Position numbers and translations under genes: made by a program
Notes under the pieces: generated by a model
Databases searched by the model: none
Told to the model about the DNA's origin: nothing
What the model saw: the letters and a program-made list of their open reading frames with translations, nothing else
Assembly: GCA_028291945.1 (NCBI GenBank)
Contig: JAQGNH010000437.1
Location: 1-49,920 of the forward strand
Source: Betaproteobacteria bacterium
GTDB lineage: Bacteria > Pseudomonadota > Gammaproteobacteria > Burkholderiales > SG8-41
Direction: 5' to 3'
DNA: 49,920 nt
Shown: one piece after another, positions 1 to 8,413 of the stretch
Numbering within the stretch: the first letter of the stretch is position 1
Layout of the letters: each line of letters begins with the position of its first letter

Positions 1-715
1 TGAGCACGATCGTGCCCGGCGCAAGGACAGTGCCCGGCGTGTGAGTCGCCAAATCCTTAACGATACCGCTCTGCGGCGCCTTCAACTCGAGCAGCGCGTG
101 GCGATGCCGCTGTTTGTCCCACTCCTGCTGAAGTTTGTGGTACGCCGCTTCAGCCTCGCCGCGTTCGTTATGCAGCTGCTGCCGATAGTTCGACTGTATT
201 TGAGCAATTCTCTTTTCAGCCTGAGTGATAGTCGCTCTGAGACTTTCGATGTTGCGGGTTTGCGCCTTCAACTCCTGTTCCACTTCGATGCGGATGCGCT
301 GGCGATCGAGAGCGAGCAATCGGCCCGCATAGCCTTCTCTTGCCAGCTGATCCCATGCTTTTTCCTGCTCGCGATAGATCGGTGCGGTCTGGGTAAGTTT
401 GGCTTCGATCTCGGCGGCACTACCGAGATCGTGCTCTGCGCGCGCTCGCAACGCCTCCTCGGCGCCTAGCGAGTCGAGGTACGCCTGCCGGTGTGCTAGC
501 AATTGCGCCTCGACTTGCCGGGCCATCTCGGGCGGATCATCGCCGGCGCGCTGCAGCATGGTGTCGCTGATCGGCGTCGATGCGACGCAATTGCAACCGC
601 TTACGCGCGAGCTCCGCCTGCAGAGCGCGTAGATCTGCGTCCGCGAGGCGGGTGTCCATACGTACGAGAACCTCCCCTTCGCGCACGGACTGGCCCTCCG
701 TGACTTCAATCGATG
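1..715 (-). pseudogene. HlyD-type membrane fusion protein remnant, 5' part lost, frameshifted, cut by window edge
   Basis: This stretch encodes the lipoyl-like and coiled-coil parts of a periplasmic adaptor for type I secretion. A half-motif (VTEGQSVREGEVLVRMD) near 640-690 is followed by a long heptad-rich helix full of Gln, Glu, Arg and Ala, then the returning barrel half (LELKAPQSGIV, about 60-95) running off the left edge. The reading frame breaks at about 569-575: one extra base (or two missing) shifts it, so the upstream frame stops near 537 while the next frame stays open to base 1. The normal N-terminus (cytoplasmic tail, membrane helix, first lipoyl strands) is absent; the sequence is instead joined in frame to an ABC transporter membrane domain. 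Family assignment is firm from sequence pattern; loss of function is inferred from the deletion plus frameshift. The exact fusion point, placed here at about 715, could lie anywhere from 690 to 745. Confidence 0.8.
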
Positions 716-2175
716 CACCTGCCACACCCGAGCGCGTTGGCACGATTGAGTAGGGTTCGGCCGGCGCATTCATGATGTCACCCAGACGCCTGACAGCGAT
801 GACCGCTTGCTGGAATTCCTGCCATAGCGCGACGAGTCTCAACATCGGCTGCGACAGCCGACTCGCCAGCATCTGATAAGCGACCAGCATACCGATCGTA
901 AAGCCGTCGTTTTGCATGACCAGCCATGCCCCGATCCCGAGCGTCGCGAACGTCAACGCCTGTTCGAACGTCGTAGCCGCTACGTTGTAGGTATTGGATA
1001 GCTGCCGCGTCTTGAGCCCCGCGTCGAGGTAGCTGGCGAGGTAGCCGCCGAACCGACCTCGCAGCTGTGGCTCCATTTGCAGGGACTTGACTGTTTCCAT
1101 ACCTGACACATATTCGGTCAGGAACGCGGCGTTGCGCGCACCGAGCAAGAATTGCTGATTCAAGCGATCGCGGATTGCCGGCACGATACCTAAGCTGAGC
1201 GCGATTATCACTGCCATGACACCAAGGGTAATGAGCGTCAGCAGCGTACTGTAGTAGAACATGATGCCGAGAAAGATGAACAGGAATGGCAAGTCGAGCA
1301 GCAGTGACATCGCTGCACCACTCACAAACTCTCGAATCGTTTCGATGCCGTGAAGGCGTGCGACGAGCACTCCAGTCGGACGGTTTTCGAAATAGCGCAT
1401 GGGCAGCGACAGAAGATGCTCGAATGCACGAGTACCGAGCGCGGAGTCGACGCGATTGCCGGTGGGCAGTACAAGGTACTGCCGTACCCAGCTCATTGCC
1501 GCATTGAAGACGACGAAAATGGCCAGCGCAAATCCGATGATGATCGGCGTATTGACGGTCTGATGAACGACCACTTTGTCGATGATGACCTGCGTGCACA
1601 GGGGTGCGGCGAGTGCCACCACCTGAATCATGAATGAGGCGATCAAGACATCGCGCCAGATGGTTCGATATCTGATGAGCTCGGGGATGAACCATCTGAA
1701 GCCGAACTGTTCAGACAGTGCCCGTAACGGGTCTTCACTGGCGGCTTGGGCGGTTTGCGGTGTGCACAGAAGAACCAAGCCGGCGTACTGAAGATCGAAA
1801 TCGGCGATCGCTACCGTGCTTGGCGCGTTGCTCTTCTCCTTTAGATAGCAGACCTTTGTCGCGTCGGATTGCAGCACCACGGCAAGCCCGCTGCGCTCCG
1901 AGTCGCTGCTCTCAGTCTGAAGGTGCTCGACCGTGTGCGGGGTTCAGCACTGCCAGGAAAGGTGCTGGAAGCGACTCGAATTCCGACGCATTCGCCGCGC
2001 GAAAACCGCTCTTCAGCTTCAGGGCCGCTGCAGCTTCCTGAAGCGATGACGGACCGTAGGGTGGAGGAAACTGCTGCAGGATCAAACTGGGGGCAAAGGG
2101 GCGACGATGAACCTGGCATATCGCTGCCAAGGCCCACAGGAACGTATCCGTGGCGAATAGCGGACCGCTCTGCAC
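716..2175 (-). pseudogene. type I secretion ABC exporter remnant: C39-like and membrane domains, ATPase domain deleted
   Basis: Remnant of an RTX/HlyB-type exporter. From a GTG at 2175 (GGGAG five bases upstream) the first frame gives the start of a peptidase-C39-like domain (TDTFLWALAAICQVHRRPFA) and stops at 1912. One extra base there shifts the frame; the rest of the C39-like domain continues from about 1910, then the typical linker (EQFGFRWFIPELIRYR) and a six-helix ABC membrane domain ending at WQEFQQAVIAVRRLGDIMNA. In this family that motif is followed by a nucleotide-binding domain of about 240 residues. Here no Walker A, signature or Walker B is present; the frame passes straight into HlyD sequence. 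No catalytic Cys is seen in the C39 part, as is normal for the RTX subclass. Two independent lesions plus loss of the ATPase make a working exporter very unlikely. Confidence 0.82.
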
Positions 2176-2279
2176 CCCCGCTCCCTGCCGCACTTCGCTC
2201 GCACTCTGTCAGAGCGAAAGCCTCGATCGGCGTGATCCGGCTTTGTTGTTGGGGTCCTCGCGCCGGGAATTTGGAACAA

Positions 2280-2308
2280 ATATTAAAGGCGCCGTGCGTG
2301 AATGGCAA
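2280..2308 (-). promoter_or_regulatory. candidate sigma70 promoter ahead of the decayed ABC exporter
   Basis: On the minus strand a -35 element TTGCCA (2303-2308) and a -10 element TAATAT (2280-2285) are separated by 17 bases. The predicted start of transcription lies about 100 bases upstream of the exporter start at 2175. The -35 matches consensus at five of six positions and the -10 at four, so this is plausible rather than certain. Confidence 0.35.
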
Positions 2309-2386
2309 ATCTAACAGAACGTCAGATTGCGACTGGGAGCGGTTCGAGCATGGGTAGGGAAACCAGATCCAACCCCAATTGGATGA

Positions 2387-3208
2387 CTACGGCAGCTGTC
2401 CCCCGAGCACCATCCTGCTGACAAGGTTTCCTGTGGCGACCCAGGTCACGATGTCGTCGAACTCGTTGCCGGGCACTGTGGTGGCCGTGTGGCTTACAAA
2501 AGTGCGGTCCGCGGTGAAGTTATTCTGTGTTTCGTCGACGCTGACTCCGCCTGTCGCGGCATTGGCGCCCGCTGACCAGACGACGATCGGCGCGTTTGCC
2601 GTGAGAATGACGGAGCCCCCGGTTCCTACGGCGCCCGGACCGCAATGCACGAGCGGATCCGCGGACGGCGCTCCGCTTCCGCAGACAAACAGCAGCGTCG
2701 CGCCGGCGAGTGCCGCTGCGGTTGCGCTGCGCATTCCATTGGTTCGCGTGAAGGGATTTACCACCGCGCCGCCCGGCCCGTTCACGGTCTGGTTCGCGAC
2801 AGCATACCGTATGCGGTTTTGGGGCGTTCCCCAGCCATCGATCGCAAAACCCTGGCTGTCGACTGGAGTGAAGCCCAACGTTACCGCCGGTAGAAAACCA
2901 ACGAAGCTCGCACAGTTGCCGTTGGCGATGCTGCCACCCGCGGCAAAAACCTCGGCCCCATTGCTCGCTGCCGATGCTGGGCAAGGAAGGCGCCCTGTAG
3001 CGGTTGCATAGCCCAACAGCGCCTCCTTGATCTGCTCGAGCGTTCTCTCAGTAGCAACGGTGTTGCGTTGCGCGATCTGTGCAACGAAAGGCACCAACAC
3101 GGCACCGGCCAGCACTGCTACGATCGATAGCGTGATCGCGAGTTCGAGCAAAGTGAAGCCGGTGATTCGGCTCTTGAGCGAGTTGCACCCTCTTCTGAAC
3201 GTTCTCAT
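2387..3208 (-). CDS. orphan prepilin-like protein (type IV pilin/pseudopilin N-terminus)
   Basis: A 273-residue protein from the ATG at 3208. It opens with a short basic leader and a classical prepilin peptidase site: Gly17/Phe18 followed by the hydrophobic helix TLLELAITLSIVAVLAGA, with the conserved Glu at mature position 5. PilD would cleave after Gly17 and methylate Phe18. The following part (RTLEQIKEALLGYATATGRLPCPA) is the common pseudopilin spine; the remainder is Gly/Ala/Thr-rich with a few Cys, like a secreted or filament-exposed head. At 273 residues it is longer than a typical major pilin. An upstream ATG at 3295 would add 29 residues that look unrelated to a leader, so I prefer 3208. 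No pilus or type II secretion genes adjoin it, so which assembly machine would use it is unknown. Confidence 0.75.
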   Translation of the reverse strand: MRTFRRGCNSLKSRITGFTLLELAITLSIVAVLAGAVLVPFVAQIAQRNTVATERTLEQIKEALLGYATATGRLPCPASAASNGAEVFAAGGSIANGNCASFVGFLPAVTLGFTPVDSQGFAIDGWGTPQNRIRYAVANQTVNGPGGAVVNPFTRTNGMRSATAAALAGATLLFVCGSGAPSADPLVHCGPGAVGTGGSVILTANAPIVVWSAGANAATGGVSVDETQNNFTADRTFVSHTATTVPGNEFDDIVTWVATGNLVSRMVLGGQLP

Positions 3209-3334
3209 ACGTTTGCTCGAACCTGCGCGGTCGCAACGTAACTGCAACGTCTGTCGCTCGTGTCGGGGCAAGATGTCTTGAAGCAGGGTTTGCATGTGTT
3301 ACTTACGCAGCGCATGGTGTCTCCATTGCACGCA

Positions 3335-3356
3335 CGCCTGCCTACACAGGCAGGCG
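3335..3356. other. strong hairpin between prepilin gene and aldolase gene
   Basis: Perfect 9-base-pair inverted repeat CGCCTGCCT / AGGCAGGCG around a 4-base loop (ACAC), lying 22 bases after the hexamer GCATGG on the plus strand. A second, shorter GC-only inverted repeat (CCGGCCGAGGCCGG, about 3422-3435) sits just after the aldolase stop. Neither is followed by a T-run on either strand, so these are not textbook intrinsic terminators. They occupy most of the 230-base gap between 3209 and 3438. Confidence 0.5.
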
Positions 3357-3438
3357 CCTCGGAACGTCAATGGGAAATACCACAGGACCTGAGTGCCGTT
3401 GTATGAATTACGGCACAAGGTCACCGGCCGAGGCCGGC

Positions 3439-4215
3439 TTAGGACTTCAATGAGGAAAAACTGGTAATCGCGTTTGCGAACAGGTCGCCGTCGGTGCCGA
3501 GCACGATGATCTGCACGCCGCGCTGTGCGACACGGGTTGCGTATCCGGGCTCGAGCTTGTTGCCGATCAACGTCATCGCGTATTTGCCATGCTTTTTCGT
3601 CGCGGCAATGACTTCATTCAGGGCGGTCCCGAGCGTTTTGTCATCGAAGGTCGCTCCAGGCACACCCAAAGCGATAGACAGATCGGTGGGCCCGACGAAA
3701 TACGCATCGATGCCATCCAGCCCCGCAAACGCCTCGAAATTTACGAGCGTTGCGGCGTCTTCGACCAGCGCAATAGCCATGACTTCTTCGTTTGCCATCG
3801 ACGCGTAGTCGTCCCAGTTCCCGCGGACATAACCAGCTGCCCGCGTGATCTGACACGAGCCACGTTCACCCTCGGGTGCATAACGCATCGCTTTCAGCAG
3901 CTCTGAACAATTCACACTGTTTGCGTGCGGAAGAACGATGCCCGCCGCGCCAAGATTGAGCAGCTTGTTGATGAGCGCGCGGTCTACACCGGGGATGCGA
4001 ACGAAGGGGGTAATACCTGCCGCATCTGCGGCGCGCATAAGATGGCCTGCGCGGTCCAGATCGAGCGGGCTGTGCTCCATGTCGAGTATCACGAAGTCGA
4101 GCCCGCTTGCGGCTGCGATTTCCACCACCATGGGACTCGCGGTGAACACGATGATACCGACTACGGTGTGGCCTGCCCGCAGCCGCTGCCTGACGGCATT
4201 GATCTTCACCGCCAT
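3439..4215 (-). CDS. HpcH/HpaI family aldolase (class II, metal dependent)
   Basis: A 258-residue protein of the HpcH/HpaI aldolase/citrate lyase family, which cleaves 4-hydroxy-2-oxo acids reversibly to pyruvate plus an aldehyde. Family landmarks, numbered from an alternative GTG at 4230, are ILDMEHSPLD (48-57), the Arg/Pro loop FVRIPGV (76-82), and the metal ligands expected at Glu157 (ALVED) and Asp183 (GPTDLS). Length fits the family (about 250-265). I start at the ATG at 4215; the in-frame GTG five codons earlier also lacks a clear ribosome site. It stands 69 bases downstream of the Crp-like gene, same strand, and no aromatic meta-cleavage genes are nearby, so the natural substrate cannot be named. 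Members of this family are often promiscuous. Confidence 0.85.
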   Translation of the reverse strand: MAVKINAVRQRLRAGHTVVGIIVFTASPMVVEIAAASGLDFVILDMEHSPLDLDRAGHLMRAADAAGITPFVRIPGVDRALINKLLNLGAAGIVLPHANSVNCSELLKAMRYAPEGERGSCQITRAAGYVRGNWDDYASMANEEVMAIALVEDAATLVNFEAFAGLDGIDAYFVGPTDLSIALGVPGATFDDKTLGTALNEVIAATKKHGKYAMTLIGNKLEPGYATRVAQRGVQIIVLGTDGDLFANAITSFSSLKS

Positions 4216-4284
4216 GACCTGACGCTGCACATAGAGACAAGAAAATTAGGCGGCCTGACCGACGTCGGGCCTGCCGCGCTCACG

Positions 4285-4965
4285 CTACCGAACGGTACCG
4301 CGTTGATCCATGGACGCACGATCGAGGACGATGATTTTCCGCTTGTCTCGCCGGATCAGGCCACCGTCGCGCATCTCTTTTAGCACCCTGCTCACCATTT
4401 CTCGTGAGGCTCCGACCATTCGCGCCATTTCTTCCGAGCCCGTGTCGACGACCCAGATGCCATTGACATCGCGAGCAAGGTCCATCAGCAGCCTCGCCAC
4501 GCGCCCGTGCACGTCCATCAGAGCGAGGCTCGCGATCTTACGATCAGCTTCGCGTAAGCGGGCGACGACATTCCTCAGAATGAGCATCGCTGCCTCGAAG
4601 TTATCCTTGAGGCACGCCATGAAGGCCGGCTTGGAAATATAGAGGACCTCACATGCCTCGAGTGCTTCGACGCTCGCGGACCGCGGCTTCTCGTCTATGA
4701 GACTCATCTCGCCGAAGAATTCGCTGGGTCCAATCGTAGTCAGTGTGACTTCGCGGCCGTCGCCGTCGTCGATCACGACCTTCGCTTTGCCTGACAGGAT
4801 GATATAGAGCGCGTCGGTCTTCTCACCTGCCCGCAACATGAATGAATGGCGCGGATAGCTGCGATGCTGGATGGCGGGAAACAGCGTGGCCAGTTCGTGA
4901 TCGGAGAACAGCGAAAAAAGGGGGACCGTCTTTAGTATCGTTGTATTCACCGCCAGGTTCGTCAT
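4285..4965 (-). CDS. Crp/Fnr-family transcriptional regulator
   Basis: A 226-residue two-domain regulator. Residues about 15-130 form a cyclic-nucleotide-binding fold with a well-preserved phosphate-binding cassette (FFGEMSLIDEKPRSASV), which suggests it really binds a cyclic nucleotide. After the long dimerisation helix comes a winged helix-turn-helix (SEEMARMVGASREMVSRVLK, about 175-195) for DNA contact. There are no clustered N-terminal Cys residues, so an Fnr-type iron-sulfur sensor is unlikely. It sits 122 bases downstream of a cyclic-di-GMP protein gene and upstream of an aldolase, all on one strand; a class III cyclase-like gene also occurs at 39.1-40.0 kb. Ligand (cAMP, cGMP or c-di-GMP) and targets are not deducible here. 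Confidence 0.88.
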   Translation of the reverse strand: MTNLAVNTTILKTVPLFSLFSDHELATLFPAIQHRSYPRHSFMLRAGEKTDALYIILSGKAKVVIDDGDGREVTLTTIGPSEFFGEMSLIDEKPRSASVEALEACEVLYISKPAFMACLKDNFEAAMLILRNVVARLREADRKIASLALMDVHGRVARLLMDLARDVNGIWVVDTGSEEMARMVGASREMVSRVLKEMRDGGLIRRDKRKIIVLDRASMDQRGTVR

Positions 4966-5087
4966 TCGTTCTCAGGCTCCCCAGGATACCGATCAAGTAT
5001 CGACACACATCCCGGGAATGTCAAATGTTCCATGATTTACACTCACCCCTCGAATACGCCGGTGTGATGATTTTCGAGATCGGTCGA

Positions 5088-8000
5088 CTACCCGGCGTGT
5101 TCGGAAAGCCGAGCGATTGTGAACACGCTACCGCTGGCGAGCAGACGAGTCGAGGCCTCTGCCGCCATGGGCTTCGCAAACAAGAAACCCTGCGCGTGAT
5201 CGCAGCCGTTCTCGAGCAGGAACGCGAGCTGGTCTGCCGTCTCGACACCCTCCGCCACAACCGCCAACCCGAGGCTATGTCCGAGCGCGATTACGGTGCG
5301 CGCAATGGTCGCATCGTCCGCATCTGCGGGAATATCGTGCACGAAGGAACGGTCAATTTTGAGCGTGTCGAATGGATAGCGCTTGAGATAACTCAGGCTT
5401 GAATAACCTGTACCGAAATCGTCGATCGCCAGACTCACGCCGAGCGCTTTCAACTGTGCGAGTGTTTTCTGCGCCTCTTCCGGGTTATCCATCAGCGAGC
5501 TCTCCGTGATTTCCACCTCGAGCAGACAACCTGGCACGTCGTGCTTCGCCATCATTCTGGCAACGGCTTCGGGAAAGCCAGGATGTCTCAACTGCCGCGC
5601 CGAAAGATTGAGCGCTATCGGTACGGGCGCAAGACCCGCGCTGCGCCACGCGGAAATCTGCGCACAAGCCTCCTGCACTACCCACTCGCCCACCGCCGTG
5701 ATCAGACCCGTGTCTTCCAATACAGGTATGAAATCGCCGGGCGCAACCATTGGGCCGCTCGCAGGCTGCCAGCGTATAAGCGCTTCGAACCCGCAAATGC
5801 TTCCGCAGTCGAGCCTGATCTTGGGCTGAAAATGCAATAAGAACTCTTCGCGCTCCAGCGCGCCGCGCAAGCTCGATTCGAGCTTCATTTTGGTGAGGGC
5901 GCGCGAATTCATTTCCGCAGTAAAAAAGCGGTAGTTGTCACGTCCACGCGATTTCGCGTTATACATGGCGACATCCGCATTGCGCATCAGCAGATCGGCG
6001 CTGTCTGCGTCTGCCGGATAAAGCGTGATGCCGACACTCGCGGACGCGACGACCTCGACACCCTGCACCGTGAAAGGGTGCTTCAGCCGCTCGAGTATCT
6101 TGGTCGCAACCACACCTGCATCTTCGACATCCGCGAGACGCGCCAGCACGATGGCGAATTCATCGCCGCTCAAACGGCTGACCGTATCCTCCCCGCGCAC
6201 GCACTCGAGAAGGCGAGCAGCCACTTGACGCAGCAGCGCATCGCCCATGCTATGCCCCATGGTGTCATTCACCGTTTTGAACCGGTCGAGGTCGATGAAC
6301 ATGACACCGAGTGTCCAGCTGTTGCGGGACGCCTGGACGATGCCATGCGTCAGACGCTCGTAAAAAACGCTGCGGTTGGGAAGGTTCGTGAGCTGATCGT
6401 AATGCGCAAGGTGCGCCAGGCGTTCCTGGGCGGCGCGCGCCTCCGTTATGTCTGAAACGATTCCGGCCACGCGACAAACTTTGCCGGTATTGTCGCGGAT
6501 CGGAAAAGCGCGATCGTTAACCCAGCGCACACTGCCTGAAGCATCCCTGATGCGATAGTCAACGTTGTAGGTTCCGAGGCGGGTCCGGTCGCGGCGAGCC
6601 TGGACGATTCTTTCGCGGTCGTCTTCGTGCACGCAAGTGAGCCAGTTCTCGTGACGCCCTTGCGCACCGCTCGTGCGGAGTCCGGTCAATGTTTCGTACG
6701 CGGGGCTCACGTAAAGAGCCGTCTCCAGGCTGGGCTCAGCCAACCAGAACATTTGAGGGATATTTTCTGCGAGCTGGCGGAATCGCTCATCGCTCTCGCG
6801 CAGCGCCGTGAGCGCTTCGAGGTGCTTGCCTTCCAGATGCAGGCGATCGAGTGCAAACGAAAGCTCGGCCACCATCTCCTGCAGCAATTGAGCGATGTCG
6901 TGGTTGAAGTAACCGGCGACCGACGATCTGAGCATGAAAATGCCGATCACCTGGCCTCCGATCATCAGCGGCAAAGCCGCGAGTGAGCGGATGCCGTCTC
7001 GATGATGACGTTCGCGCCACAATACGTCGCTCGCTGCGTCCACATCATTGCAGATCACGATGCGGGCCTCCCGTATGGCAGTCGCGGCAGGTCCCCGTCC
7101 GGCGGCGACGTTCGCGTCGACCGCGAGCGGGACCGCGCTCAGCGCGTCGTCGTCAACATAGGCTTCGAGCCGGACCATGCGGCTCTCAGGATCGAGGAGA
7201 CCGACCCAAGGCATCACGAAACCGCCGTGCTGCTGGGCAATCTGGCATATACCCTGGAACAGGCTGTGGCGGTCTGCAGTGCGAACGATCAGGGCGCTTG
7301 TCTGGCTCAATGTCCGGTAAAGCCGGTTGAGCCGCAATATTTTCGCTTCGGCATCCTTGCGCTCGCTGATATCGCGCAGAAAACCGGTAAAGAGGGGCGG
7401 GTCAGTGTCCGTGATCCGCTGCATCATCAGCTCTACGGGTATGGTCGTACCATCCGCACGCAACGCTATCGTCTCGATGCGGCGGTTCAGCATCGATTGC
7501 TGGTCGTTCGAGAGCAGCCGTTCCATGCTCACTTCGTGTCGCTTACGTAGCCGCGGTGGCACGAGGACCTCGGACAACTTGCGGCCCAGCACATCCGCAC
7601 GGCCATAGCCGAACACCCGCTCAGCCATCGGATTGAATTCGACGATACGGCCCTGATGGTCCGTCGTGACGATGCAATCAAGCGCAGACTCGAGAGTCCG
7701 TTGATAGCGCAGGTCGCTTTGCCGCTGAACTTCTTCGGCGCGCTTGCGCTCGGTGACATTCTGGATGAAGTGTATGAGGTAGGCTTTGCCCGCCGCGTCC
7801 GAGGCGAGCGACACGGTTCGATGACCCCATACGACGCCTCCGTCCTTGTGCCGATATTGTTCGGTGCGCGAGTGTAGTTTGATATTGCGCGCGAGTTGGC
7901 GCGCAGCATAGCCGTCCTGACCCGCAGCACCACCGAGTGCGCTGTGCGCATCGGACGAAAGCACATCGGACAAATGCATGCGCAACATTTCCCTGCGGCC

Positions 8001-8165
8001 ATAGCCGAGCATGGAGCAGAACGCGATATTCGCTTCGATGAGCGTGCCGTCAGGGCTGGTGTGAATGATCCCTATCGCGGCTTGGTGAAACGTGGCGCGG
8101 TAGCGCGCCTCGGCGTTTTCCTCCTCGGCGATACGCTCCTGCACCTCACGACGGGATTTGGTCAT
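5088..8165 (-). CDS. PAS-PAS-GAF-PAS-GGDEF-EAL cyclic-di-GMP signalling protein
   Basis: A 1025-residue soluble multidomain sensor with no membrane helix. Domains by residue: PAS about 20-140, PAS 150-272, GAF 295-445, PAS 460-580, GGDEF 585-750, EAL 765-1010. The diguanylate cyclase signature is SGDEF (666-670) rather than GGDEF, with the product-inhibition site RxxD intact (RGED, 657-660). The phosphodiesterase half keeps EALIRW (794-799), NLSARQL, EITES, the DDFGTGYSSL loop and AEGVET, that is, the usual metal and catalytic residues. Best reading: an active phosphodiesterase whose GGDEF half is either weakly active or a GTP/c-di-GMP-sensing regulatory domain, responding to signals read by the PAS/GAF modules (redox, oxygen, small ligands; unknown here). 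The start is the ATG at 8165, ahead of the first PAS domain. Confidence 0.92.
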   Translation of the reverse strand: MTKSRREVQERIAEEENAEARYRATFHQAAIGIIHTSPDGTLIEANIAFCSMLGYGRREMLRMHLSDVLSSDAHSALGGAAGQDGYAARQLARNIKLHSRTEQYRHKDGGVVWGHRTVSLASDAAGKAYLIHFIQNVTERKRAEEVQRQSDLRYQRTLESALDCIVTTDHQGRIVEFNPMAERVFGYGRADVLGRKLSEVLVPPRLRKRHEVSMERLLSNDQQSMLNRRIETIALRADGTTIPVELMMQRITDTDPPLFTGFLRDISERKDAEAKILRLNRLYRTLSQTSALIVRTADRHSLFQGICQIAQQHGGFVMPWVGLLDPESRMVRLEAYVDDDALSAVPLAVDANVAAGRGPAATAIREARIVICNDVDAASDVLWRERHHRDGIRSLAALPLMIGGQVIGIFMLRSSVAGYFNHDIAQLLQEMVAELSFALDRLHLEGKHLEALTALRESDERFRQLAENIPQMFWLAEPSLETALYVSPAYETLTGLRTSGAQGRHENWLTCVHEDDRERIVQARRDRTRLGTYNVDYRIRDASGSVRWVNDRAFPIRDNTGKVCRVAGIVSDITEARAAQERLAHLAHYDQLTNLPNRSVFYERLTHGIVQASRNSWTLGVMFIDLDRFKTVNDTMGHSMGDALLRQVAARLLECVRGEDTVSRLSGDEFAIVLARLADVEDAGVVATKILERLKHPFTVQGVEVVASASVGITLYPADADSADLLMRNADVAMYNAKSRGRDNYRFFTAEMNSRALTKMKLESSLRGALEREEFLLHFQPKIRLDCGSICGFEALIRWQPASGPMVAPGDFIPVLEDTGLITAVGEWVVQEACAQISAWRSAGLAPVPIALNLSARQLRHPGFPEAVARMMAKHDVPGCLLEVEITESSLMDNPEEAQKTLAQLKALGVSLAIDDFGTGYSSLSYLKRYPFDTLKIDRSFVHDIPADADDATIARTVIALGHSLGLAVVAEGVETADQLAFLLENGCDHAQGFLFAKPMAAEASTRLLASGSVFTIARLSEHAG

Positions 8166-8197
8166 ATCATGAATCGATGCGCGCCAAGCGCGATACA

Positions 8198-8219
8198 GTC
8201 AAATTGACCCATGATATCA
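8198..8219. promoter_or_regulatory. paired palindromes upstream of the c-di-GMP gene
   Basis: Two perfect short palindromes lie 33-54 bases before the start codon of the signalling gene: GTCAAATTGAC (8198-8208) and TGATATCA (8212-8219). This AT-rich patch differs from the GC-rich surroundings and could bind a dimeric repressor or activator. The halves are not spaced like a canonical Crp or Fnr box. The rest of the 248-base gap up to dnaB holds no gene that I can see. Confidence 0.25.
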
Positions 8220-8413
8220 AAGGTGTACGTCGAGAGTGGCGCTATTTGCGAGAGCCGAGCGTGATAGGGTCAGCAGAACCTCAGCCGGCCGAGTCGGCTC
8301 GAGTCGAGTGGATCGCGCGAGCGCGCACGAAGTTGCGAAAACCTTATTGCCCAGCGATGCGCGTCAATTGCAGATGAAAAGAACGCGCAGCGCAGCGCCT
8401 TCACTCGAGCGTG

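Noticed and set aside
1-2175. A working type I secretion system
   Set aside because: No ATPase domain, two frameshifts and a truncated adaptor; no outer-membrane channel or RTX substrate is visible.
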